Shown here: one piece after another, positions 8,403 to 16,719 of the stretch
How the letters are laid out: each line of letters starts with the position of its first letter
Numbering within the stretch: position 1 is the stretch's first letter
DNA from: an uncultured Saccharofermentans sp.
GTDB taxonomy: Bacteria > Bacillota > Clostridia > Saccharofermentanales > Saccharofermentanaceae
Length of the DNA: 36,941 nt
Direction: 5' to 3'
NCBI GenBank assembly: GCA_905234715.1
Contig: CAJOJI010000006.1
Location: forward strand, 7,357-44,297
Notes under the pieces: generated by a model
What the model was told of the DNA's origin: nothing
What the model saw: the letters and a program-made list of their open reading frames with translations, nothing else
Databases searched by the model: none
Translations under genes and position numbers: made by a program

Positions 8403-8627
8403 TCAAAAATGATACTGGGAAAGCTGTCTCTCGCTGTCATCGATTGCCTGTCCGAGCTGATTAGAAGCATCTGCAACACCTTGATCAGCGGCATCAGCAG
8501 CATTGATAATATCGTTAATGTTGTATATTAACACTGTAGCAAGTATTACGATTATTCCAATTACAATAACCATTTCCAAAAGCGTAAAGGCTCTTTTGGA
8601 CTTGTAATCTTTATTTATTTTCCGCAT
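8403..8627 (-). CDS. Short type IV pilin paralogue (74 residues, mature 61)
   Basis: Precursor with a 13-residue basic leader ending SKRA, then FTLLEMVIVIGIIVILATVL. The cleavage position carries Ala rather than the usual Gly at -1, and E is present at +5. The predicted mature protein is 61 residues, the same as the major pilin, and the first ~30 mature residues are highly similar to it; the rest diverges and is acidic. There is no room for a normal globular head. AGGAGGG precedes the ATG. It is the first gene of a separate transcription unit with its own promoter. Confidence 0.85.
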   Translation of the reverse strand: MRKINKDYKSKRAFTLLEMVIVIGIIVILATVLIYNINDIINAADAADQGVADASNQLGQAIDDSERQLSQYHF

Positions 8628-8677
8628 AATACCCTCCTGATCTTAAAAGGTATGAATCATCATTCTCATCTATTGTT

Positions 8678-8705
8678 ATTATACTTTCTTCTTTTCAAAT
8701 TTCAA
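8678..8705 (-). promoter_or_regulatory. Promoter of the minor pilin operon
   Basis: On the minus strand TTGAAA (8700-8705) and TATAAT (8678-8683) are spaced 16 bases apart. The -35 is embedded in TTGAAATTTGAA, which recurs identically at the -35 of the PilX-like gene (22068-22073). The transcript leader would be about 45 bases. Confidence 0.65.
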
Positions 8706-8720
8706 CCGTTCAATTAATAT

Positions 8721-8750
8721 TTTGTTAAAATTTGCAACATTTTGTTAACA
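8721..8750. promoter_or_regulatory. Three tandem 10-base repeats upstream of the minor pilin promoter
   Basis: Three adjacent decamers TTTGTTAAAA, TTTGCAACAT and TTTGTTAACA lie in helical phase, starting 15 bases upstream of the -35 box. A similar pair at 22088-22118 lies 14 bases upstream of the -35 box of the PilX-like gene. They may be binding sites of a transcription activator; this is inference. Confidence 0.45.
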
Positions 8751-8899
8751 TTTATTTTGTCGCAGTTTTTTTATGCTGTCAACAGGCTGGACAAGCCGTC
8801 TTTATTAATTATATAAGATCAATCTTATTGTGTATTCCCGTCTACCCGGTATAAGGTCAATTTATAAATTGTGACAAAAATGCGAAGTTTTTTGAATGC

Positions 8900-8932
8900 A
8901 AAAAAAAAAGCGGAGAACTAAGTTCTCCGCTT
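8900..8932 (-). terminator. Strong terminator after the major pilin gene
   Basis: On the minus strand a perfect 10-bp stem (AGCGGAGAAC/GTTCTCCGCT, 3-base loop) is followed by a run of nine or ten T. It separates the major pilin transcript from the minor pilin operon. Confidence 0.92.
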
Positions 8933-8952
8933 ATAATTTAATTGACTAGTTA

Positions 8953-9168
8953 TTAGCTCTGGAATACGTTAACGTGTGCGTTAACATCATTTACAACGTA
9001 ATCTACTGCAGACTGGTGCATGCTGATGGACTTTGTAGCTGCGTTAGCACCATTGAGGTACTTTGTGATACCGATGATGAGAACTGCTGCAAGGATAACG
9101 ATGATAGCAATAACGAGTACCATTTCTACGAGGGTGAAACCCTTCTTTGACTTCTGAATCTTCTTCAT
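8953..9168 (-). CDS. pilA: Major type IV pilin, short form (71 residues, mature 61)
   Basis: Filament subunit candidate. The leader MKKIQKSKKG is followed by FTLVEMVLVIAIIVILAAVL with E at +5, a textbook class III prepilin signal. The mature chain is only 61 residues: the N-terminal membrane helix plus about 30 residues ending NVFQS, with no disulphide and no room for a beta-sheet head. Aromatic residues are F1, Y27, Y47 and F59. It has an excellent AGGAGG site, its own promoter and its own strong terminator, which fits high expression as the main subunit; that role is inferred rather than proven. Confidence 0.88.
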   Translation of the reverse strand: MKKIQKSKKGFTLVEMVLVIAIIVILAAVLIIGITKYLNGANAATKSISMHQSAVDYVVNDVNAHVNVFQS

Positions 9169-9206
9169 TTTAGATTCCTCCTGTAAGTTTTTGAGTTTGT
9201 AGCCTT

Positions 9207-9234
9207 ATTATACACACTCAGATTTTAATTGCAA
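9207..9234 (-). promoter_or_regulatory. Promoter of the major pilin gene
   Basis: On the minus strand TTGCAA (9229-9234) and a consensus TATAAT (9207-9212) lie 16 bases apart, giving a leader of about 30 bases. AT-rich A/T tracts lie upstream. The phased decamers of the minor pilin promoter are not repeated here. Confidence 0.65.
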
Positions 9235-9281
9235 CACTTTTTTCAAATTTTTTCAAAATTTTGCCACAATTTGTTTTTTCA

Positions 9282-10286
9282 TCATGCTGCGGCCGGTGTA
9301 GGAGTAACTGAAGGTGTTGCTTCAGCTGCCTCAGAACCGAAACCAATAAGCGTTCTGATATCAGAACCGGCATTATTATACTGTTCAACGAACAATGTGT
9401 TTGCCCAGTATGCAGCGAACGGCTTAGGAGCGATTGGATCAAGCTCGATATTAACAATGCCATACCAGAGGCTCTTCTCGTTATCGCATACATAAGGGAA
9501 TCCGATAAAGCCGCCCTTTGTATCAACATTAGTATCACCGCACCAATATGTGTAAGGAGCTTTGCTGTCATCAACAGAAATTCTGTTCCTAAGGCTGGTG
9601 CCGTAGAAGTTAATAGTAGCTGTAAGTGTCATATAACCATTTGTCTGTGCTGCAGTGAGGCTGCTTACCTTAATGCAGGAAGAGTTCTCAGCATTAATCT
9701 TCTTAAGCGCGCTGATGAATTCATCGTAGCCCTTTCTCTTTGCATATTCGCCCTGACCCATCTGATCACTCAGATCAGTAATCGTGTTAACAGCGGGAGT
9801 CGGAGCAGCGACAGTGAAGTCCGGAGTGCGGTTATACTGTGGAATTGTATATCCGTCAGTAGATGTATAAGTAACTGCAATCTGCATGCAAACAACATTA
9901 TCGGGGGAAGTTGTTCCATCAGGATATGTTACTGCAGTCATTCCGATTTCACCGGAAGAAATAGTAGTAAGGTAAGGACAACCTGCAGTCTCAAATGTCT
10001 TAAGAACATACTGTTCAAGACATTCTGTCTCTAACCTGTCAATAAATGATAATTCGATCTCAGAGCAGGAAGATTTAAGGATCTCAATCTCAGATGCCAT
10101 GCTGGCATTGTTTTCTCTTAACTGATCAAGATAAGCTTTTCTATCCTGTAATGATTGTAACTCTGCTCTGTATTCATCATATTTGTTGTTAAGTGTTCTG
10201 ATTCCGAAGAAATATCCGAGAACAACGATAATCAACAATGTGATTACATACATAAAACCTTTTTCTCTAGCTGTAAGATTATTCAT
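9282..10286 (-). CDS. pilO: PilO-like type IV pilus inner-membrane platform protein
   Basis: A bitopic membrane protein: short cytoplasmic tail, one membrane helix (about 10-27), a coiled coil (about 30-75, NNKYDEYRAELQSLQDRK) and an extracytoplasmic domain. This is the PilO arrangement, supported by its place directly after PilN. At 334 residues it is longer than the usual ~200; the end is a threonine/proline/alanine tail (TPSVTPTPAAA). PilN and PilO normally pair through their coiled coils and connect PilM to the filament. AGGGGAGG precedes the ATG, 20 bases after pilN. Sequence similarity to PilO is weak, so position weighs heavily. Confidence 0.75.
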   Translation of the reverse strand: MNNLTAREKGFMYVITLLIIVVLGYFFGIRTLNNKYDEYRAELQSLQDRKAYLDQLRENNASMASEIEILKSSCSEIELSFIDRLETECLEQYVLKTFETAGCPYLTTISSGEIGMTAVTYPDGTTSPDNVVCMQIAVTYTSTDGYTIPQYNRTPDFTVAAPTPAVNTITDLSDQMGQGEYAKRKGYDEFISALKKINAENSSCIKVSSLTAAQTNGYMTLTATINFYGTSLRNRISVDDSKAPYTYWCGDTNVDTKGGFIGFPYVCDNEKSLWYGIVNIELDPIAPKPFAAYWANTLFVEQYNNAGSDIRTLIGFGSEAAEATPSVTPTPAAA

Positions 10287-10306
10287 TATTATTACCTCCC
10301 CTAGGA

Positions 10307-11245
10307 TCAGCCTTCAGCCTGTGCTTCGGCAGTCACAGGTACGTAATACAACTTGATTTCGGTATCACCGCGACCTACGTCAACATACTGATCAGCAGCA
10401 AGAATCTCATTGAAACTGCCTTCCTCTACCTGAACACCACCAACCATTACTCTGCTGAGAGTATAAGAAACACCAGCATACGTGAAGTTGGAAATGCCAT
10501 TGATAGTGTAGGAATCACCTGCTCTTACATCAATAGTGTCAACACCACCAAGAACTGTAGCTTGCTCAGCATTATCCACATAACGTGATACAGAAATATG
10601 GACATTACCTACTAACAATCCACTGATAGAGAAAGCGTAGTAGTTGTTGATAGGTTCACCGGTATCACCCTCAAGGATCTTGTCAACAGAGCTTTCTGAT
10701 TCAAGTTCACATCTTGTAGTAGTGATAGTTGCTCTTGAAGCAAAGACGCCCTTATCATTTAACATGTTGACCATATCTACAGGACTGTAATATGTAAATG
10801 AATAGCCGTTTAAAGATAATGCGGAATTTGAAATCTCATACGAACTGATATATGAATCACTAGGTATGCACTTAGCAATAACATCCGGCAGATCTGTCGG
10901 AGCAGCGTCAATCTGGTCAACAGTCTTACGCATCTGTGAAAGTGCAAAATAATAGTTTGTCATCTCGTTCAACTGTTCCGTCAAAACTGCGTAATCCTGC
11001 TCAAGGGTTGCATATTCAGGACTTGCGAGCAAGTTCTCCAAATCTCTGATCTGTCCCTTGATAATCGTATTTCTGATAAAGAAAGCTACGATAAATGCGA
11101 GGACAACAAATACTACCAAAACACCAACAGCAACACCATAGCCCAACATTCTTGCGGCCTTTGCTGCATTGGCTGTAAATTCAGCAAAGAAGTTTACATC
11201 TTTCTTTGCTAATAATTTTTTGCTGATTCCATTAGCCTTAGCCAT
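10307..11245 (-). CDS. pilN: PilN-like platform protein with an extra C-terminal Ig/MucBP-like domain
   Basis: A bitopic membrane protein with an N-terminal cytoplasmic segment (the PilM-binding part in PilN proteins), membrane helix about 35-58, coiled coil about 62-105, and a ferredoxin-like domain to about residue 213. About 90 further residues (RYVDNAEQATV to GRGDTEIKLYYVPV) resemble an extracellular MucBP/Ig-like beta domain and are not part of usual PilN, which is near 200 residues. It lies 15 bases after pilM, with AAGGAGGGG before the ATG. The family call rests on architecture and gene order. Confidence 0.75.
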   Translation of the reverse strand: MAKANGISKKLLAKKDVNFFAEFTANAAKAARMLGYGVAVGVLVVFVVLAFIVAFFIRNTIIKGQIRDLENLLASPEYATLEQDYAVLTEQLNEMTNYYFALSQMRKTVDQIDAAPTDLPDVIAKCIPSDSYISSYEISNSALSLNGYSFTYYSPVDMVNMLNDKGVFASRATITTTRCELESESSVDKILEGDTGEPINNYYAFSISGLLVGNVHISVSRYVDNAEQATVLGGVDTIDVRAGDSYTINGISNFTYAGVSYTLSRVMVGGVQVEEGSFNEILAADQYVDVGRGDTEIKLYYVPVTAEAQAEG

Positions 11246-11260
11246 AAAGTTTACCCCTCC

Positions 11261-12373
11261 TTAATCGTGACGGATCAAAGCGCCGCAACAATTTACGAAC
11301 TTGCCGATCTCGAAATCCTTAGGACCGCTTACTGTGCTGAGTGCCTTGAGGATCTCTACCTGAGTACCAAGCTGACGAGCAAGTTCCTTGTCAATCTTCT
11401 TATATCCAGCACCTGAACCATAGAGGAAACATGTGCTGATAGCATCGATGTGATACTTTGCAATAGAGAACTGAGCTGTACGGGAAACTGCATCTACAAG
11501 GCTCTTGAAGTATGCGTTAACAGCACTCTGGAGAGCAGGTGTCTCTGCAACTGTCTCGTTCCAAACATCGATATCCTCAACAGGAACGCCTGCCTCGGCT
11601 TCGGATGTTGTGATGTTAAGTCTTCTAGCCAATGATGACTGCTGGCTGCCGCTCTGAAGTTTCTTAACAGAATCTGCAACCTGTCTGATGTTAGCGTGAC
11701 CGAACTGGAGTCTTCTTGAAAGAACCGGGAAACCCTTGTCCATTACTGTGACTGTTGTGGTCTTGCTGGAAAGCTCGATAAGGAGGATCGTAGACTGTCT
11801 GATGTTTACGTTTCCGTTGATGATTCCGTTTTCAAAGAGCTTTCTAACTGCGTTAGGGTTAACATCAAGTGCTACAGGTGTGAGATCCATGTTCTTAAGG
11901 AATTCACGATAATCCTTGATTACATCAGTAGGGATTGCTGTAGCTCTTACCTGAATCTTGTCAGCATTTGTCTCAGCATCCTTTGTTGTTCCGTATACGA
12001 GGTAGTCGATTGACATATCTCTGTTGGAACCCTGACCCAAGATCTCGTACTTAACCATATCCTTGAGCTGATCTTCCTTGACTACAGGAAGTTCAAGATC
12101 TCTTGTATGAACGAAAGCACCTTCTGTTGTGATGATGCAGCTCTTCATTCTGATATCGAGTCTTGCGATAGCATGCTTAAGTGCCATTACGATACCGAAG
12201 GAATCTGATACCGCACCGTCGTTGATAGCATCACCTTCGAGAGGTACGATGCCCATCTTCTCAATTGAGATATTACCTGTCTTGGAATTGTAGTTCCCGA
12301 CAACTAACTTAAGATCTGAACTGGAGCAATCGATTACCAGTTCGTTTCCGCTTTTTCCTAATGAAAAATCCAT
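11261..12373 (-). CDS. pilM: PilM-like actin-fold pilus assembly ATPase-fold protein
   Basis: A cytoplasmic actin/FtsA-like protein that binds PilN's N-terminus at the inner face of the membrane. Visible family features are the N-terminal DCSSSDLKLVVGNYN, a central LLIELSSKTTTVTVMDKGFPVLSRRLQFG strand-turn region, and FLYGSGAGYKKIDKELARQL near the C-terminus, which match PilM/SHS2-containing proteins. The length of 370 residues is normal. It lies in order pilC-pilM-pilN-pilO with gaps under 25 bases and has an AAAGGAGAG site. Confidence 0.85.
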   Translation of the reverse strand: MDFSLGKSGNELVIDCSSSDLKLVVGNYNSKTGNISIEKMGIVPLEGDAINDGAVSDSFGIVMALKHAIARLDIRMKSCIITTEGAFVHTRDLELPVVKEDQLKDMVKYEILGQGSNRDMSIDYLVYGTTKDAETNADKIQVRATAIPTDVIKDYREFLKNMDLTPVALDVNPNAVRKLFENGIINGNVNIRQSTILLIELSSKTTTVTVMDKGFPVLSRRLQFGHANIRQVADSVKKLQSGSQQSSLARRLNITTSEAEAGVPVEDIDVWNETVAETPALQSAVNAYFKSLVDAVSRTAQFSIAKYHIDAISTCFLYGSGAGYKKIDKELARQLGTQVEILKALSTVSGPKDFEIGKFVNCCGALIRHD

Positions 12374-12392
12374 TTATTCTCTCCTTTCAATC

Positions 12393-13607
12393 TTAACCGG
12401 GTAAAAGAAACTGAGCCATTGTGAAGATCGGCATACCGATACCGGCTACAACTGTACCTACGATGATAGCCATGATGATGATCATGACAGGCTCCAACGC
12501 GGATACCAACTTAGCTGTAGCAGCATCTGCCTCATCTTCAAAGTAATCTGCTGCCTTTTCGAGGATCATGTCCAAAGTACCTGACTCCTCGCCGATAGCA
12601 ACCATTGCGTAGATCATCGGAGGGAACTCGGTAATGTCTCTGATAGATCTTGAAAGAGATGAACCCTTTCTGATCTCAACACGGGCCTCAGACAATTTCT
12701 TCATCAAAATGACGTTGTCAAGAGACTTCTCAGTAATCTCAACTGCCTGGAGTACAGATATACCTGACTTAAGGAGTGTGGATACTGTTCTTGTAAATCT
12801 TGCTGCAGCATTCATTCTTGTGGATTTACCGATGATAGGAGCCTTGAGCATGATCTTTGACCAAGTCTCCGAACCCTTATCAGAACTCTTCCAAAGTTTA
12901 AATCCGTAAACCAGGAGTCCGACAACAGCCAGGTAAATGTACCAATAATGAACGATGGAGCTGGAAAGCTTCAAAAGGAATTTTGTAAGACCAGGCAAAT
13001 CACCACCGATTTCTCTGATCGTATCACCGATCTTCGGGACAAGGAATGTCAAGAGACCGATACTGATCGCAGCCGTGAGTCCTGCAAGGATCTTAGGATA
13101 TACCATTGCAGATGAAATCTTGTTCTTGAGCTTTGCATCTTTTGCAAAGTGATCTGCAAGTCTCTCCATGATCTCGTCAAGACGTCCAGATTCCTCACCT
13201 GCGGAGATCATACTGATCATGATGTTAGGAATAACGCCTCTCTGTTCTCCGAAAGCTTCTGAAAGTGAACGTCCGCTCTGAACGGATTCATAGATTTCAC
13301 CTATGCACTTCTTCGCCTTCTTTGATTCAAGCTGCTGATACAACATATCGAGAGATCTTACAACAGTAATACCTGCCGACAAAAGTGAAGCAAGCTGTCT
13401 GGAAATGATAACGAGGTCCTTTGTCTTGAGCTTAGGGCTTCCGATCTCCATGTTGGCAAGTCCTTTACCCTTATCCAAAGACAAGGACGCAATGTACTTG
13501 CCATCTTGCTTAAGTTTTCTCGATGCTTCTCCGATGGTTGCAGCTTCTATGATGCCTTCAGACATTTTACCTTTGGAATCGATAATCTGATATCTGAAAT
13601 TAGCCAT
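12393..13607 (-). CDS. pilC: Type IV pilus inner-membrane platform protein PilC/GspF
   Basis: Polytopic platform that the PilB and PilT motors act on. The 404-residue length is typical. It has two repeated GspF domains, each beginning with a helical bundle (KTKDLVIISRQLASLLSAGI and MNAAARFTRTVSTLLKSGIS) and ending in a membrane region. Repeated ISAGEESGRLDEI and AIGEESGTLDMIL motifs are diagnostic. The C-terminus (EPVMIIIMAIIVGTVVAGIGMPIF) is also strongly conserved. An AAGGAGGG site precedes the ATG. The gene lies between pilT and pilM in one operon. Confidence 0.95.
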   Translation of the reverse strand: MANFRYQIIDSKGKMSEGIIEAATIGEASRKLKQDGKYIASLSLDKGKGLANMEIGSPKLKTKDLVIISRQLASLLSAGITVVRSLDMLYQQLESKKAKKCIGEIYESVQSGRSLSEAFGEQRGVIPNIMISMISAGEESGRLDEIMERLADHFAKDAKLKNKISSAMVYPKILAGLTAAISIGLLTFLVPKIGDTIREIGGDLPGLTKFLLKLSSSIVHYWYIYLAVVGLLVYGFKLWKSSDKGSETWSKIMLKAPIIGKSTRMNAAARFTRTVSTLLKSGISVLQAVEITEKSLDNVILMKKLSEARVEIRKGSSLSRSIRDITEFPPMIYAMVAIGEESGTLDMILEKAADYFEDEADAATAKLVSALEPVMIIIMAIIVGTVVAGIGMPIFTMAQFLLPG

Positions 13608-13652
13608 CTGATATTTCCCTCCTTATTAAGATTTTCTTTAATTACGCTTGGC

Positions 13653-14765
13653 TCAGGCAAACTCCAAGTCACCGAACAACGGGCTCTGTGTCTGACCTGC
13701 ATTGTTGATAAAGCGCTTAAGATCTTCAGGGACTCTGCATCTTTGGATAGCAGTATCTCTTGTGATCATATTTCGCTTAACAAGCTCTGCGAGATAGAAA
13801 TCAAGAGGGCACATTCCCTGCTGAAGGCTGGTAGCGATAGCACTGTCTATCTGATACGTCTTACCTTCACGAATATTGTTTCTGATAGCGTCATTTGCAA
13901 TCATGATCTCGAATGCAGCACATCTGCCGCCGCCGATTCTCTGAACGAGAGTCTGGCAGATAACTGCAACAAGAACAGTAGCAAGCTGAACTCTGATCTG
14001 ATCCTGCTGGTGAGGAGGATATACGTCGATGATACGGTTAACTGTATCAGCTGATGATGAAGTATGGAGTGTAGAAAGAACGAGGTGTCCTGTTTCGGCT
14101 GCTGTAATAGCAGTACTGATTGTATCGAGGTCACGCATCTCTCCGACGAGGATAATATCAGGGTCCTCACGAAGAGCAGCTCTGAGTGCGTTAGCGAATG
14201 AGAGTGTATCCTCGTGGACTTCTCTCTGGTTGATCATAGCCTCACCGTGCATGTGGAGATACTCGATAGGTTCCTCCAATGTAAGGATGTGGCACTTCTT
14301 GCTCATGTTAACGTGACCGATCATGGCAGCAAGTGTTGTTGACTTGCCTGAACCCGTAGGACCTGTTACGAGGATGAGTCCACGGGGTTTCATAACCAAT
14401 TCCTTAAATACGTTAGGCAAACCGAGCTGCTCGCATGTAGGAATCTCATTTGTAATAGTTCTTGCAGCAAGTGCATAAGTACCACGCTGCTTGAAGACAT
14501 TACATCTGAAACGGCTGTAGTTCTCAACAATGTAAGAGAAGTCGATCTCACCTCTCTCGTTCAGATACTGCTGTCTTGACTTATCAATCATTGACTTACA
14601 AAGATACTCAGTATCTGCAGCTGTAAGCGGCTGATTGCCCAACGGCATCAACATACCGTCTACACGAATCATCGGCGGCAATCCTACAGTAATATGGGTA
14701 TCGGATGCCCCCATTTTTACCGATTCAGCCAAGATCGATTCAATCGATAAACTAAATCCTTCCAC
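13653..14765 (-). CDS. pilT: Pilus retraction ATPase PilT
   Basis: Hexameric cytoplasmic motor that depolymerises type IV pili and drives twitching. Walker A GPTGSGKST (about 135-143), a Walker B/Asp-box region with DPDIILVGEMRD, the His-box STLHT and the PilT-specific AIRNNIREGKTYQI (about 293-306) are all present. The last motif separates it from extension motors. Length of 370 residues fits. The start is GTG at 14765, preceded by AAGGAGG with 9-base spacing. It lies directly after pilB and before pilC, so one transcript probably supplies both motors. Confidence 0.95.
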   Translation of the reverse strand: MEGFSLSIESILAESVKMGASDTHITVGLPPMIRVDGMLMPLGNQPLTAADTEYLCKSMIDKSRQQYLNERGEIDFSYIVENYSRFRCNVFKQRGTYALAARTITNEIPTCEQLGLPNVFKELVMKPRGLILVTGPTGSGKSTTLAAMIGHVNMSKKCHILTLEEPIEYLHMHGEAMINQREVHEDTLSFANALRAALREDPDIILVGEMRDLDTISTAITAAETGHLVLSTLHTSSSADTVNRIIDVYPPHQQDQIRVQLATVLVAVICQTLVQRIGGGRCAAFEIMIANDAIRNNIREGKTYQIDSAIATSLQQGMCPLDFYLAELVKRNMITRDTAIQRCRVPEDLKRFINNAGQTQSPLFGDLEFA

Positions 14766-14782
14766 GTTAAAAAACCTCCTTA

Positions 14783-16447
14783 TCAGTCAATCGTGTAAGC
14801 AACTCTGTTAAGCTCGTCGACCGTCGTAATTCCTTCGAGTACGAGGTCTCTTGCCGAATCCTGGAGCATCTGTGTTCCTTCTTCGACTGCAAGTACGCGC
14901 ATTTCATCTTCGCTCGCTCTCTTCTCAAGCAAAGTTTTCATCTTTCTTGTAATAATTACAATTTCGTGAATAGCAATACGTCCCTTATATCCCTTTTCGT
15001 TGCATTCCGTGCATCCCTTACCACGATATAACTTCTGACCTGCGTCGAGTCTCAAATACTCTCTGTCATAATCATCCGGATCATAGGACTCTCTGCAGTT
15101 TGTACAGATACGGCGGACGAGACGCTGAGAAACAACGCCGACCAGGGCTGATGAAACCATGTAAGGCTCAAGGCCCATATCGATAAGACGGTTGATTGAA
15201 GAAACCGCATCATTTGTATGGATAGTACTGAAAACCAAGTGTCCGGTGATTGCGGCTCTCATAGCGATTTCGGCAGTCTCACCGTCACGGATCTCACCGA
15301 CGAGACAGATATCAGGGTCCTGACGCAAAACGGATCTGAGACCACTTGCGAAGGTCATGCCCGCCTTAGCGTTAACCTGTACCTGATTCAATCCGGGGAT
15401 CTTGATTTCTACAGGGTCTTCGATTGTGATGATATTAACTTCATCTGTATTCTTCTCTGAAAGGAGAGTGTAAAGCGTTGTTGTTTTACCTGAGCCGGTA
15501 GGACCTGAGATGAGGATGATTCCCTGAGGGATCTTGATCATCTTGTCGATCATCTCATTGTTACGGTCGCTGATACCAAGATAAGATCTGTTAAGGTTCG
15601 CGTCGTTCTTGGCAAGGATACGGATAACCGTTTTCTCACCGGTAACGCAAGGAAGAATAGATACACGCATGTCGACCGGCTCGCCGTTGATTACTGTTGT
15701 AATACGACCGTCCTGAGGAATTCGCTTCTCTGCAATGTTCATACCGCCTAAGATCTTGATTCTCGTTGTGATGGCGTCCTTAGCAGAAATCGGGTTGCTC
15801 ATGACTTCCTGCATGACACCGTCGATACGGATACGGACTCTTACGCGGTCTTCAAGAGGCTCGATGTGAATATCGGATGAGCCTGATCTGATAGCGTAAT
15901 CAATCATTGAGTTAACGAGTTTTACAACCGGCGCGCTGTTGACGGCTTCGGAAAGTTCTGAATTATCATCCAGGCTGTCCTGCTCGAAACTTGCACCAAG
16001 TTCCTCAGCAGCCTTGTTGGCGCTCTCTTTACCGTAATTAACTCTGATAGCATCAACGATTGAAGAATGTGTTGCAAGCATCAGGGATACCTGGTATCCG
16101 GTCTGGAACTGCAGCTCGTCCTCAATCGTAATATTCATCGGGTCATCGATGGCGACGACCAGATTGTCATTATCAAAACCTATCGGGAATACAATGTTTT
16201 CTTCACAGAACTTCTGTGTAAGCAGTGCGGTAGCTTTAGGGTCTACATCAATACCTGCCAGATCAATGATCGGGTAATTGTACTGACTGGATACCGCTCT
16301 CAGGATGTCGAACTCCGACATCAATCCGCTCTCAACGATAACCTCACCGAGACGTTTACCGCTCTCTTTTTGAATACTAAGTACTTCTGCAAGTTCGGTA
16401 GCATTTAGGAAGCCACTTTCGACCAGAATATCACCTAATCTCTTCAT
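14783..16447 (-). CDS. pilB: Pilus extension ATPase PilB with an MshEN-type N-terminal domain
   Basis: Hexameric motor for pilus extension (GspE/PilB family). Residues 1-140 form an MshEN domain: RLGDILVESG...Q (3-26) and RLGEVIVESG...Q (32-55) are the two tandem motifs known to bind cyclic di-GMP in MshE. The motor domain has Walker A GPTGSGKTT (315-323), DPDICLVGEIRD, STIHT, and a zinc-binding pair of CxxC motifs (C448/C451 and C479/C482), which PilB has and PilT lacks. Length of 554 residues is normal. GGGAGGG precedes the ATG. It is the first gene of the pilus operon and has a promoter in front. Confidence 0.95.
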   Translation of the reverse strand: MKRLGDILVESGFLNATELAEVLSIQKESGKRLGEVIVESGLMSEFDILRAVSSQYNYPIIDLAGIDVDPKATALLTQKFCEENIVFPIGFDNDNLVVAIDDPMNITIEDELQFQTGYQVSLMLATHSSIVDAIRVNYGKESANKAAEELGASFEQDSLDDNSELSEAVNSAPVVKLVNSMIDYAIRSGSSDIHIEPLEDRVRVRIRIDGVMQEVMSNPISAKDAITTRIKILGGMNIAEKRIPQDGRITTVINGEPVDMRVSILPCVTGEKTVIRILAKNDANLNRSYLGISDRNNEMIDKMIKIPQGIILISGPTGSGKTTTLYTLLSEKNTDEVNIITIEDPVEIKIPGLNQVQVNAKAGMTFASGLRSVLRQDPDICLVGEIRDGETAEIAMRAAITGHLVFSTIHTNDAVSSINRLIDMGLEPYMVSSALVGVVSQRLVRRICTNCRESYDPDDYDREYLRLDAGQKLYRGKGCTECNEKGYKGRIAIHEIVIITRKMKTLLEKRASEDEMRVLAVEEGTQMLQDSARDLVLEGITTVDELNRVAYTID

Positions 16448-16536
16448 CGAACCCTCCCGACAATCCTATAAAAATTCACACTCAAGTAATGCACACTAAA
16501 CAAACAGGCGCACTTCGCCCAAGCATAGATGTTAGA

Positions 16537-16565
16537 ACTATACAACAGAATAAGGTAAATAACAA
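16537..16565 (-). promoter_or_regulatory. Promoter of the pilB-pilT-pilC-pilM-pilN-pilO operon
   Basis: On the minus strand TTGTTA (16560-16565) and TATAGT (16537-16542) are spaced exactly 17 bases apart. The transcript leader would be about 85 bases. It lies in the 272-base spacer shared with divergent yebC. Confidence 0.6.
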
Positions 16566-16687
16566 GTTAAAAAGACAATCTGCACAAAAAATAAATTTGA
16601 CAATCACGTGTCTGCAATATTACACGATTTGAACCGCATAGCCATATTTATATATCAGTTCGAAAAATGTATAATGTTAAAGTTTAT

Positions 16688-16693
16688 TATAAT
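16688..16693 (+). promoter_or_regulatory. Possible -10 element of yebC
   Basis: A consensus TATAAT lies 26 bases before the yebC ATG, but no good -35 hexamer is found at 16-18 bases. A second TATAAT lies at 16670-16675. The promoter is therefore only partly supported. Confidence 0.35.
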
Positions 16694-16719
16694 ACGAAAT
16701 TCAACTTGGAGGAACACCA

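Larger units (their letters stand above)
8628..8952. other. Intergenic control region between the two mini-pilin genes
   Basis: This 325-base gene-free stretch holds the major pilin terminator (8900-8932), the phased decamer repeats (8721-8750) and the promoter of the minor pilin unit (8678-8705). Between them are AT-rich sequence, an inverted repeat TAAGAT-CA-ATCTTA near 8815-8828 and a second perfect -35-like hexamer, TTGACA on the minus strand (8777-8782), which lacks a good -10 box. I saw no open frame and no riboswitch I could recognise. Confidence 0.6.

Noticed and set aside
8628..8952. Possible c-di-GMP riboswitch before the pilin genes
   Set aside because: I looked for the conserved class I and class II core sequences and found none. 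The region is explained by a terminator, repeats and a promoter.
13506..14054. 182-residue open frame on the plus strand
   Set aside because: Antisense to pilC and pilT, both securely identified.
7086..16447. Prepilin peptidase (pilD) or secretin (pilQ) gene within the pilus locus
   Set aside because: No gene here has the aspartyl protease membrane pattern of PilD or the secretin domain. A secretin is not expected in a Gram-positive cell; PilD must be elsewhere.
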